Part shown: piece after piece, positions 31,405 to 42,537 of the stretch
Layout: the number at the start of each line of letters is the position of its first letter
Position numbering within the stretch: the first letter of the stretch is position 1
DNA from: Toxorhynchites rutilus septentrionalis
Lineage: Eukaryota > Arthropoda > Insecta > Diptera > Culicidae
Assembly (NCBI RefSeq): GCF_029784135.1
Contig: NC_073746.1
Location: 166,834,825 to 166,898,824, forward strand
Length of the DNA: 64,000 bases
Direction: 5' to 3'
Notes under the pieces: generated by a model
Seen by the model: the letters and a program-made list of their open reading frames with translations, nothing else
The model's database searches: none
What the model was told of the DNA's origin: nothing
Made by a program: the position numbers and the translations under genes

Positions 31405-32650
31405 CCTATTTCTGCCATGGAGGCTAACAATCGAATTGTATGCAAAGATGTTTGTCGCAAGCAGCGAGCAAAACTTGCCATACAAATGAAACACAATTTT
31501 CTGCATAACTCAAGAACTAACCAAGCCAACAGAACCAAATTTGGCATATGGAGGTTCTTCTTCTTGTATGGCGTTAACGTTCCCTGTGGAACTTTTGCCG
31601 TCTCAACATATGCATTAACTAGCGTCATTCATTAATACTTAGTTGAGATTTCTTAAGCCAAATAACACGCCTTGAATGTATTCCGAGGGGCAAGCTCTAG
31701 AATACGCGTAACCACAGTGCAAGTCTGAGGAAATTTCTTTGACGAAAAATCCTCCGGCCAGAACGGGAATCGAACCCGCACACCCGGCATGATAATGTGA
31801 GACGCTAACCACTCGGCCACGGGTGCACCGGCATATGGAGGTTTTAGGAAGCAATTAATGTTTCTATTGTGGTTCCACATACCTACCCCCTCTCAAAGAG
31901 GAAGGGAGCTGCCATACAAATGAAACATAAACTTCTGCATTTCCCGAGAGCTCATCAAGCAAATGGAATGTGAAGGTTTTTGGGTACGAGAAATGTTTTA
32001 TGGTGGTATGACACTCCTCCATCCTCTGAAATGGGGAGGGGATCCAATAAAAATATTACACATATTTCAGCCAAACATGACAATTGAAAATTTTCGGAAA
32101 ATTCTGAAGGAAAATGGGAAAATTCGGAAAATTCAATTCCCATATGTTTAACAATTACATAGTGACAAGCGTTGTCAGTCCATTTGTTGTTCGCGCTTAA
32201 GAAGTTGATCTTTGTTTGAAAGAGGAAATGGATTTTAATGTGATAAAATTCACTCCTATATCTTCTTCTATCTATGCAAATAAAAATGGATCGCCGAATA
32301 TATGATAAGAGCAAAACTCGAGGAAGGAATTGTCCGATTTAGAGCTGTCTTTGTTCTATCATATTTTCTGTATCAAACATTTATTCCATGTAACGGAGAA
32401 ACATGATATTTGCCAGCGGTTTAAACCATCATGAACGAGAATTGTGTCTGAAAATAGTCTGATATTATAATGACGAGTTTTAGTAGATGTACTAAGAATT
32501 TTATGGTTAAAGGTAATTTCAAAGATCAACCAATGAACAGTTCTGCGATTGGACCCATGAACGTGCCCTTAGTAAGAAAACGTGATTGTTTGAAGATATT
32601 GATAACAAAAAATAAATTTTGAGCGGGACGAAGTTTGCCGGGTCAGCTAG
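31405..32650 (+). mobile_element. non-autonomous Helitron-like element, family A, carrying a SINE
   Basis: Contains the ~143-bp units (TGCCATACAAATGAAACACA near 31480; GCTGCCATACAAATGAAACA near 31908), the segment ATTTTCGGAAAATTCTGAAG shared with the 14690-15603 copy, and the family end GAGCGGGACGAAGTTTGCCG then GGTCAGCTAG at 32650. A SINE has inserted at 31557. The 5' boundary is approximate. Confidence 0.65.
31557..31829 (-). mobile_element. Feilai-like tRNA-derived SINE, full length with target duplication
   Basis: On the minus strand the element starts at 31829 with GGTGCACCCGTGGCCGAGTG, a tRNA-like head with an A box (TGGCCGAGTGGTTA) and a B box (GGTTCGATTCC) 30-odd bases further, the internal RNA polymerase III promoter. 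A body (TTTTTCGTCAAAGAAATTTC, CGCGTATTCTAGAGCTTGCC) and a tail ending in AAGAAGAAG follow. A perfect 14-bp target duplication, GGCATATGGAGGTT, flanks it (31543-31556 and 31830-31843), proving insertion into the Helitron unit. Mobilised in trans by a LINE. It is not a functional tRNA gene. Confidence 0.9.
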
Positions 32651-32859
32651 TTTAGAATAAAAATTAAAAATGAAAATTTACTTTTCCGTATCGAATATGT
32701 ATTCTACGTAATAGAGGCATGTTTTAAGCATTCAAAAAACATCATGTAATTATTTTCATTCAGAATATAACGATTTGAAATTGTCTTCAGGCACGCAGAT
32801 CTGATAGAGTATTTTTCTTTCACGCCAAATTCAAGATTAATTGTTTTTTATCCCATCTG

Positions 32860-33291
32860 TTTATTTTATTAGGTTCATTTAGAAATTCAGCAGTAACGGA
32901 GCCGAATTTGTTCGTGTACATTTTTTGTCTAACGATAATTTTTGTTGTAACAGTAACCATTTTTAGGCGTAAGAGTATTCCTATCGTATTGAAACACGAC
33001 ACATGTCGCCTTTTTCGGCGTAAGAATATTCCTATTGTTCGAATTTTCATAATTGGACTGTTCACAGCGGGACTGTTGACATGAGGCTTCCATTGTTGTG
33101 TTATTAATACTGCCAATTACCGATGCAGCAGACCATAATGTGAGCGGTAAGGGGCTGGGATTACCGTCAAATGATGATTGTTGCGTGGACGTAGTAGCAC
33201 ACAAAGATGGTTAGTTGAGGGCCCTGAGTTATGAGCTCATGACCGTTCGCTTAGCAGCGGACACGCAACTAATTAGGCCACGAAGACCCCC
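32860..33291 (-). mobile_element. second tRNA-derived SINE-like element
   Basis: On the minus strand 33291-33208 reads GGGGTCTTCGTGGCCTAATT, GCGTGTCCGCTGCTAAGCGA, ACGGTCATGAGCTCATAACT: a tRNA-like head with an A-box-like TGGCCTAATTAGTTG and a decayed B box (GGTCATGAGCTCA). A body of about 350 bp follows with two related 40-bp segments (AGGAATATTCTTACGCCGAA and AGGAATACTCTTACGCCTAA), ending in an A-rich stretch near 32860. It differs from the Feilai-like family. Target duplications were not identified. Confidence 0.6.
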
Positions 33292-33827
33292 TGATATTCA
33301 ATAATTTCAGATTGTCAAGAATGTCATATAAAGTCAGATTCAATAAATGTCGACAGAAAATAAATGCTTACTAAATGCTTTAATAGATTCCATTCGAAAA
33401 CCCAAGTCGCTTTGGAATAGATAGATATCAAACGAAAAAAAAAATATTTCGACGAAGGCCATTATGAATGTTGTCATTTCCAAACAGTAGAACTTTGTAT
33501 ATTTATTACGAATTATTTTCATTCATATATAAAGAAAACTACAAAAATCAGGATCCAAATTCTGAAAAATCAGGCAAAATTAAGTGTTTGTCTGGATACA
33601 TGACAAAAAGTGCGGGAAAACCTGAAAAATCAAGAAGTTTGGCATCTCTGTGTACACCCATACAAATCCTTGTTAAAGAAGCTTCAAAATTTTTGGTAAT
33701 GTAAACATAAGTAGAATTGACATATTTGCTGGACATATAGCGGGTTTTCAAGAAAAAATGAGAATTTCTTCTGTGATATAGTAAAAAAAAATATAGGAGG
33801 TTGTGTTCAAGATACGACTGCTTTATT

Positions 33828-33843
33828 GACGTAGAACTACGAT
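33828..33843. repeat. GACGTAG palindrome, copy with associated degenerate stem-loop
   Basis: GACGTAGAACTACGAT, one arm slightly changed, in the same context as the copy at 25804. About 130 bp downstream (33960-33971) CGCCCTGAAATGA is a decayed version of the stem-loop at 25886, again in minus orientation. Confidence 0.6.
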
Positions 33844-34003
33844 GTTATTTTATATAAGTCGCTTATCTATAACTTCGGCTATTATTTAATAACACTGTGA
33901 AATTTTAGAAATAACTTAATTTTATAAATTATATAAATAAATTTAGTAGAATGGTGTGATCGCCCTGAAATGATTTTTTTATCGTAGAATCAGTTGACGA
34001 TAA

Positions 34004-34393
34004 TTGATTGATGATTTTTTCTTGTCCCCGCAGAACAATACACTAGCTGATCGTATGTCGCAATTCGTTTCATGTCAATGCATTGAAAATTTACCTCGAA
34101 CGCTATTCTGGTGGCCTTTTTCACAATTGACATGGACTTGGCTACCGTCGATTATATATTTGTTGCACCAGCACCATTATTCCACATCTCAGAACTACAT
34201 CAATGTATCTCTAGCACCGCTCGGAAACAACAACAATGACAAGACTCACATGTATCAAATATCTTGCTACATGTTATTTAGTATTGTCTCAGTGGAACCG
34301 CACCTCAAGGCATCGTCATTTATACAACGTAAATCAAGCGCCAAACAAGCGTTCGCCATAGCATGCATACAGAGCCATATATTGGAGGCTTAA
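34004..34393 (+). other. 129-codon ORF, unrecognised
   Basis: Starts MIDDFFLSPQNNTLADRMSQ; includes an aromatic stretch (RTLFWWPFSQLTWTWLPSII). No family recognised, no splice context or paralogue. It may be a chance frame. Confidence 0.15.
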
Positions 34394-34394
34394 A

Positions 34395-34956
<562 letters not shown>

Positions 34957-35275
34957 TATATATAAAAATCTCGTGTCACGGTGTTTGTTACCGAACTCCT
35001 CCGAAACGGCTCGACCGATTTTGATGAAATTATACTCTAAATACTTCGTAGGTATGAGAATAGGTTGTAACCTATATATGATACCAGTAGGATACCGATA
35101 ACCATACATTTAATACCGAATAGGGTGGCTCTATGCAGAAAAAAAAAAATATGGATATTTTTTTCAAAAATTTGACTTCATACCATACATATAACCTTAA
35201 ATTTTGACCCCAATTCCCTATTTTTAATTGCGATTTTATTATTTTTGTGTCAAAAATATTCTAATAATTTAACCG

Positions 35276-35581
35276 TTGTTCGTTTTTTCAACAGAACGAA
35301 TTTATTTAAGTTGTTCAATGACTGATGGCATAACGCCCGCTTCATTGAACATCCATCTACAAATACACAATCATACATTACATTACAATTCAACTAAAGC
35401 AGGGAGCATCTCCGACGAGCTGGAAACCTTTTTGAATGAGCACAATGAGTTATCGAAATTCTTCAAATCACATTTGCTCGGATTACAAAATGACAATCAC
35501 GCTGTTGCCTTCAACCCTGATAAAACATCAGCTGGAGAGCACGTGTGTAGATTCAAAACACAAGCGCTGCTGGAATCATGA
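35276..35581 (+). pseudogene. Helitron Rep-protein fragment, family B
   Basis: A 101-codon frame with ISDELETFLNEHNELSKFFK, then NDNHAVAFNPDKTSAGEHVC and RFKTQALLES. In Helitron Rep/helicase proteins a conserved HN-x(3)-FK...L segment precedes IRADK-PxGEHxRRYNAPTxxEV. The correspondence (NPDKTSAGEHVCRFKTQ) is clear though the Arg residues have changed. In intact elements this precedes the HUH rolling-circle nuclease domain; here the frame stops and the HUH and helicase domains are absent. It supports the Helitron assignment of all elements with this 3' end. Confidence 0.65.
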
Positions 35582-35674
35582 TAGTACGGTGACACGAGAA
35601 ATTTAATGCAAAGATAAAACAATAATCTGGAATTCATCGTTGACAAACACCGTTCATACGACCCTCGCTATGTT

Positions 35675-35895
35675 CTTCTTCAATGGCACTAACGTTCCCA
35701 AGGTTTGCCTTCTCAACGTAGTACTACTTGCGTCATTTTTATCAGTAAATAGTTGAGATTTCTATGACGAACAATACGCCATGAATGTATTCTGGAGTGG
35801 CAAGCTCTAGAATACGCGTGACTACAGTGCAAGTCAGAAGGGTTTCATTAACGAAAAATCTCTTGCATAAACATTAGACCAACGAGACCCCGTCA
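35675..35895 (-). mobile_element. Feilai-like SINE fragment inside Helitron B
   Basis: GTTCTTCTTCAATGGCACTA at 35675 begins the SINE tail (minus orientation), followed by ACTACTTGCGTCATTTTTAT, TAGTTGAGATTTCTATGACG, GGCAAGCTCTAGAATACGCG and CAGTGCAAGTCAGAAGG. The tRNA-like head is missing beyond 35865. Its position relative to the Rep fragment is the same as that of the SINE fragment at 23700-23845. Confidence 0.75.
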
Positions 35896-35899
35896 CAGA

Positions 35900-37190
35900 T
35901 ACTTAATTCTTTATGAACATCATTTCTCATTTTGATTTAATATTTATGAACATGCGACGAAACAAACAGAGGGCGCGCTCGAAGGATTTTTATGTTTATC
36001 ATATGGTGATTTGACATGGTCAAGAAACGCCAATTCAAGATATCGTAAGCTGTGCCAACAATTTATGGTCGACATATACGCGAAGGTAGAGATTGAACGA
36101 CTGCAATTCTTACTACACAATCAACAAAAGCGGTGCGAGGAATAATACATTCATTTGCGAATCACTATCATGAGCAACGCCGACACAGCTTTAGTTATAG
36201 CCAGGCCAAAGCGCAATGCATTGTCATGACATTGCGCGTGTGTTCAAACACAAAATGGAGTTCGATCGTATTCGTCCCCACATATTGTTGGTTGTATTCT
36301 GTTGAATGGAAAAAGCGCAATCGAGTTGAGCAAATGTGACAACCTTGCCACGCAATTCGACGTAAACTACATTGGTCTCCATGTTCCATTTCTATGAAGC
36401 AAAAATAGTAATGGTTTTTCGGGTGGAATAAACACGCAAAATTTAGCATTCAAACACATTCAAAACAAATTTAGCATCCAAACGAAATCGAATAATAATT
36501 TTCATTCAAATTTCAACAATTTAGAATTATTTCCGGAATTATGCCGATCAGACATAGAGTAAATTGAACCACAAATACGTATGACTTATTTTGACCATTG
36601 TTTCGCGACAAGGCGAACGAATTTAAGAGTGTAGAAGTCGATTTCGATCGAATTGTAAAATCCGATCACTCATATGCATATATAAATTTTGAGTTCTACA
36701 AATAGGTGAAAAGTAATAAAAACATCCATGAATAAAGGAAGCAATATGGCTGTGTTTCAAACTTAGATTACCGATGTGAATACTCCTCGATTTAATGACA
36801 ACGATAAAATAACGCGATTCCAAACAGGCCGATTAATAAGCTCCATTGAAATTAGCTGGCGTATCGCTGTTTTCCAATTTATGAACGAGACCAAGCTGTT
36901 ATAAACTAAGCCATGTTGAAAATCACATGCACGTGTTTTCTAACAAGGAGACAGCAATAAATATAGATTTTCAATATTTCATTTTTTTCTACCTTACGAC
37001 AAACTTATATTACTTTTTTCAGTTGACGTTTAACTTTTAAGAGATCAAACATGTCAGTTACGTTAATGAAATACACCAAGAAACATCATATAACCTTTCG
37101 TTAAAATCATTTAATTCGTTTTTTTATCGGTCACATTCGATTTATTTTAAAGATCGTTAAAATATTCAAACACACTTACAATACATTAGT
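35900..37190. other. unassigned sequence within Helitron B
   Basis: No motif-bearing ORF. ORFs near 36133-36823 are short and overlap in antisense. Confidence 0.3.
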
Positions 37191-37263
37191 GTGTTTTATT
37201 CAACACCCAAAATATTCACTAGAAATAATTTATTTGGCAGAACAACGTTTGCCTGGTCTGCTA

Positions 37264-38333
<1,070 letters not shown>

Positions 38334-38724
38334 TTTTATATTATATTATGATGTGTCAATTACCTTATGAGATTCGAACCGGGGTAATTCTCCAACATGT
38401 GTGTTGCTCTGTTGTGCCTTTGCTATCTGGACCACTGTTAATATATATAAATGAATTGAAAGTAGTCCTATTTAAACAACCGCTTAGATATCTGCTCAAA
38501 AAGATCATATATGAGCGGGTCTAGAAATGAACAAGACAAACCTATCGCAATTCAATAATGATTGAAAGGGTAAACATTTTCTGGCCTGTTTTATACGACG
38601 TTGGTTATTATTGATCGCATCACTCGTACGCTTATGACGACTCCAAAAAATCAAAACAAAATACGTGTTCGGTCTGTTCCCCACTTTTAATGGATTTGTG
38701 CTTGTCGTATTGAATGATTAATAG

Positions 38725-38790
38725 GTAAGTTGATTTCAACTAATTGTAATCATGCTTCGATAGTCTCACTAATCAATATATGAGTTGCAG
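38725..38790 (+). other. 66-nt intron, 5' leader of gene-like unit
   Basis: GTAAGT at the 5' end, CACTAATCA 25 bases from the 3' end, TTGCAG at the 3' end; strong by every splice criterion. It lies 5 bases before the ATG at 38796. Confidence 0.65.
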
Positions 38791-39277
38791 AAAACATGCC
38801 CGAAAACTATAACATCGTTCAGACGTCCGAACATAAGGACACATTCTTATTTGTGTTGCCTTCGTTGTGGATATTACAAAAACGGATGGAGATCCTATGG
38901 ATCGGACGATTCATATAATGACGATAACGGTAATGATCTGTGCTTTTGGCCAAAAGGTGTTTCCGGCTACCGTCTGCTCGAAAAATCGAAGAAAGTGTTG
39001 CGCGCTTTTCGGCGCAGGATCAAAAGAATCAAATTCTTGAGCTATTCTGATGTAAGAAGACATGAATCCCTAAGTGTTGGAAATGATGCAATTTATTTGT
39101 TTTTATTTAAGGTGTTCTGTGAGCTTAAGATTATAGAAACGGATTCCGATACGGAAGAATACAACGCAATGATGAAATAAGACCAGTCTCAACGGCTGCT
39201 GACTTTTTCAAGTAGATCCAACAATCAAGCCCAGGGCCATATTGAGAATCTGCAGCATCAAACCAAGGCGTCGAAAT

Positions 39278-39945
39278 TAGGATTGGGCGATCTCGGATCG
39301 ATTCTTATAAGATCGATCTTTTCCATTCCGATTTCCGATTTTTTGGATCGATCTTTTGTACTCAAGAGAATCGAGAAAATCGTTTTTTTTTACTTTCGAT
39401 TTTTCGATCTTAGAAAAACTTTTTGTAAATTTGTTCTTCAGTTCACATTGATTTCTTATTTTACCAAAGGCCCACTAACACTTTTTTGAAACACAGTGTC
39501 AGCATATGGATCGCTTCTTCTACGATTTACTTCTGTGCAAATGCTAACAGAGACGTAACCAGTTGCGCATAGGATAGCTGTTGACATCAATTACAGGTGA
39601 AAGGGTTGGTTTGGTTTCAGGCCGTTGTTGAATTTCTAATAATGCTTTTTCAATTAATTTATCTAATAAAACAATTGCCTGACGGCACAAGATGAATGCA
39701 TTATGATCTTCATGCTGAGGAACAAAACAAAATGCTTTTGATCTTTCAATAGAAATATGAAATTTTTATTCCCTGTTTGAAGAAAAGACGACATTCTTAG
39801 AGAATAAGCAGATAAATCGAAAAAAAAAGTTTTGACTTTTCAAAGATCGATTTTTGGTACCGATTTAATCGGTAAATCGATCCCTACGCCTTTTGGAACA
39901 TCGATTCGACAAGATCGATCTTTTTGAAAAGATCGCCCAATCCTT
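39278..39945. mobile_element. hAT-like MITE with 8-bp target duplication
   Basis: Left end TAGGATTGGGCGATCT and right end AGATCGCCCAATCCTT are inverted repeats. The element is flanked by the perfect 8-bp duplication GTCGAAAT (39270-39277 and 39946-39953), the size made by hAT transposases. The interior is rich in GATCGATC-type motifs (ATCGATCTTTT repeats near both ends). 668 bp, no ORF of note. Confidence 0.9.
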
Positions 39946-40499
39946 GTCGAAATAGCAGAAAGTCCGTCGTCTGAATTAATGAATGATTCACATAGCGAAA
40001 TGGAATGCAACAGTTTATCACAGTTGAAGATGAGCGGAAGTGATAAAAATCGATTCCCAGTATCTGGGCAGAATCCATCGATGAATATGTTGAATTCTGA
40101 TGTGGATTTTACTGGATGAGATGAATATCACTCAAAGTGAAACTTTATTGCCGCAGAATATCTTCTCGAGTCATTCTTAATTCTTTATGTCAAATAGATC
40201 CACTCAGTCCCTATTATCACTGATATCTAATGCAAAACTCTGTGTTTCTATATATTGATACGTTTTATTTCAACAAAATCATTCACAATGTATCCCATAG
40301 CTTTATATTTTCTTGTTTGATGGCAAAGTATGTAACAATGGTAAAAACATAGTCTCTTCATATATAACTACTGCAACTAGGGAAGGTCAACAGTATTAAT
40401 GTTGATGCATATATTCAAGGGTTCTCTCTAATTCCGGAAAAAACCAATCGGAGGCAATTTTCTATGAAGCAATTTAATATCACTTATGGTTTTATGCGC

Positions 40500-40625
40500 T
40501 TTTAACTATAAAATTTACCTAGACCTTGATGTCAATATTGTCCGTCTTCAATATAAGAAACACTACAATTTTTCCTAGGAGTGCGGAGCAATCGTCTCGG
40601 GGTTTCCGGAATCGTTCGTTCATAG
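40500..40625 (-). pseudogene. 3' part of an ORF interrupted by the gypsy insertion
   Basis: On the minus strand, directly outside the left LTR and its ATAT duplication, the frame reads YERTIPETPRRLLRTPRK, then CSVSYIEDGQY followed by TGA where a TGG (Trp) would be expected, then HQGLG. It continues the frame that breaks off at 49145. The pattern (TLL-TPR ... IEDGQYWHxGL) is one I associate with an insect family of transposon-related ORFs whose name I cannot assign. Confidence 0.5.
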
Positions 40626-40629
40626 ATAT

Positions 40630-41592
40630 TGAAACTTAGGCCCGTTTGGCCCTAGCTGTCCGCATGGACTCTCTTATAACCTCCCAGGGTCGTCTATGGT
40701 CTCGCCAGGTTATGAAAAGGGAAAACACCACGTTCTTAGGTTTCCTACCAAGACGGACTTTTATTTAAAAATTCTCTCCTGCCCTATTTCCCTAGCTCCT
40801 GACTCTTTACAGGGTACTCACAAGTGTCGTGCGTCAGTGTCAGGGCCCGCCGTTCATCCTTCCTTGGTTGCTCGCATTGGCTCGTCTCTCCGGCGGAGAT
40901 TTACATCCGGTTCGTCACTGCGTTGTCTTCAGGCGTTCTCTTCCTCGGGATCTCAGCTCTGGTTCTCGGCTGGATCGATGTTCCACCACGTCTCATTAGG
41001 AACAGACATCTGATGATTTCGATGAATCTCAGCACGAAACCGCCACACAACTTGGTGTTGATTAGTTGGACGGCTTGCGACTCCCAATTTGTGAAGGGAC
41101 TTGATCGTGGGGAATTTTGTTTCATAAAATAACTTTTTGATTTGGATTTCTCTAGAATGCGTCTGGTCTTTGTGCGGTCGCTCTCGTAAGTCCTGAATCG
41201 ATCCCACCGGAACTCTCTCGACCCGCCAAAATCTACTCGTTCTGGTTCCTTTTACCGCCTTCAGTCGTGCCAACCTGTGCGATGTTTTTAATGTGTCGTA
41301 TAATGTTGATTGTGCTGTTTACAAACCTTGATTCGTGTTGTGTATGACTATGTGCCGTCCTTTCACCCTAGATATCTATTTTTTTTTTTAATCTGTCATT
41401 TTATTTTTATTAGGTTTTTATTTATTGGAATAATAAAGATATTTTTTTTAAATTTTATGCGAAGGACCCTATCTAGCTGTTTTCAAATTTTGCTGTAGTG
41501 TTTTCTCTTTTTTTTAACAATAATTTTAATAAATACCGTGGGTGGAGTGAATCTCAAACCAACAACGAAAACCCAACAGGTGACTTGTCACA
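40630..41592 (-). repeat. 3' LTR of gypsy element (963 bp)
   Basis: Starts TGAAACTTAGGCCCGTTTGG and ends GGTGACTTGTCACA on the + strand. It matches 48180-49144 almost throughout. In element orientation this is the downstream LTR. Confidence 0.93.
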
Positions 41593-42537
41593 CTACCGCA
41601 CCGCTCGGGTAAAAAAAATTGAAGAAGTTAATTTTTTTTTTAGGAAATCTCAAACTACAAAACTAACGCATGCATAACGCAATAAAAAATACATGCATAA
41701 TGAAATATCAACGAATTTGAATGAATTATATACAGAATCGAACAATTAACATGAATATCACACATTTTTTTTTTTGTATTCATTTTCATTGAATTTTTGA
41801 ACCTTTTTGATGTGAACTGATCTTGATAGGGTCAATGTAACTATCACTACAGATGCGGACAATGATCAGAAACTAGAAACAGTCATTTACTCTTTCCTGT
41901 GCCTAAACCTACAATGAGCAATACTGAATCAAGCCTCATTCATCCATCATCTCACAGAACTAAATTTGAAAACTACTTACGACTAGCAATATATTAGGGT
42001 ACCCTATTCTAATTTGATTGTTTTATCAACGCATCTCATCTCATGAGAAACGTGATAATCGATTGAGTATCCACTGATATACTCCAATATATTTGTCGAA
42101 CTCCTCTCACACCGAGAGCATAAATGTCAAACATATGGAATAAAACCACTGGGTATTTTTAATTTGTAAGTGGTGGCTACGTGTGTACGCAACCTTACAA
42201 AACGAATGTCGACTTGTTGACGTTTCGGATATACTGTCTATTGTTTCGTGATTGTTCATCGAGAACGTCAAGAGCGGTTCACATGTCAAGCTGTTCTCGT
42301 GAGGAGAACATGAAAAATTCGCGATCATGATGAGGCCTACACAGGTAAGTATGCATCCCCTAACGAAAATTTTTATCTTTCTTTTAGGTTCTCATCGTGA
42401 TGGAAAATATCGGAAAAGGATAATGCGGAGAAACGGAAGGAAGTATCCGATCATGATGTTCCCGCGATTTCATTCCCGCAATTTAACTTTTGAGGTTAAT
42501 TGTTCTGGACGAAATAAACGATTGATGTAATACTCTT
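41593..42537 (-). other. gypsy 3' region between pol and LTR, no env
   Basis: 945 bp with no ORF longer than 73 codons on the element strand, so there is no envelope-like gene. The bases next to the LTR (element sense CCGAGCGGTGCGGTAG) are not a typical purine tract. On the opposite strand a consensus-like 43-nt intron (CAG|GTAAGT ... CCCTAACG ... TTTTAG|G) lies at 42345-42387. Confidence 0.6.

Larger units (their letters stand above)
38600..40119 (+). pseudogene. small spliced gene-like unit, frameshifted and split by a MITE
   Basis: An excellent intron at 38725-38790 (AATAG|GTAAGT ... TCACTAATCA branch region ... TTGCAG) precedes ATG at 38796: MPENYNIVQTSEHKDTFLFV, then LPSLW. After about 25 codons the similarity continues in the +1 frame: SDDSYNDDNGNDLCFWPKGV, SGYRLLEKSKKVLRAFRRRI, then IIETDSDTEEYNAMMK to a stop at 39180. 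A second possible intron (GTAAGAAGACATG ... TTTATTTAAG, about 39051-39111) lies in frame. Coding-like sequence resumes after a hAT-like insertion (AESPSSELMNDSHSEMECNS, 39955-40015). The N-terminal pattern (short domain with LPSxW and FWPxxVxG) resembles a family of small insect proteins often paired with a DUF4806 domain; that is from memory and uncertain. The frameshift suggests a decayed gene copy. Confidence 0.4.

Noticed and set aside
31750..31830. A tRNA gene on the minus strand
   Set aside because: The cloverleaf-like head with A and B boxes is the 5' part of a 273-bp SINE with a 14-bp target duplication, and it lacks a proper acceptor stem.
41593..42537. Envelope gene in the gypsy element
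   Set aside because: The space between pol and the 3' LTR has no ORF above 73 codons on the element strand and no signal peptide or membrane segment.
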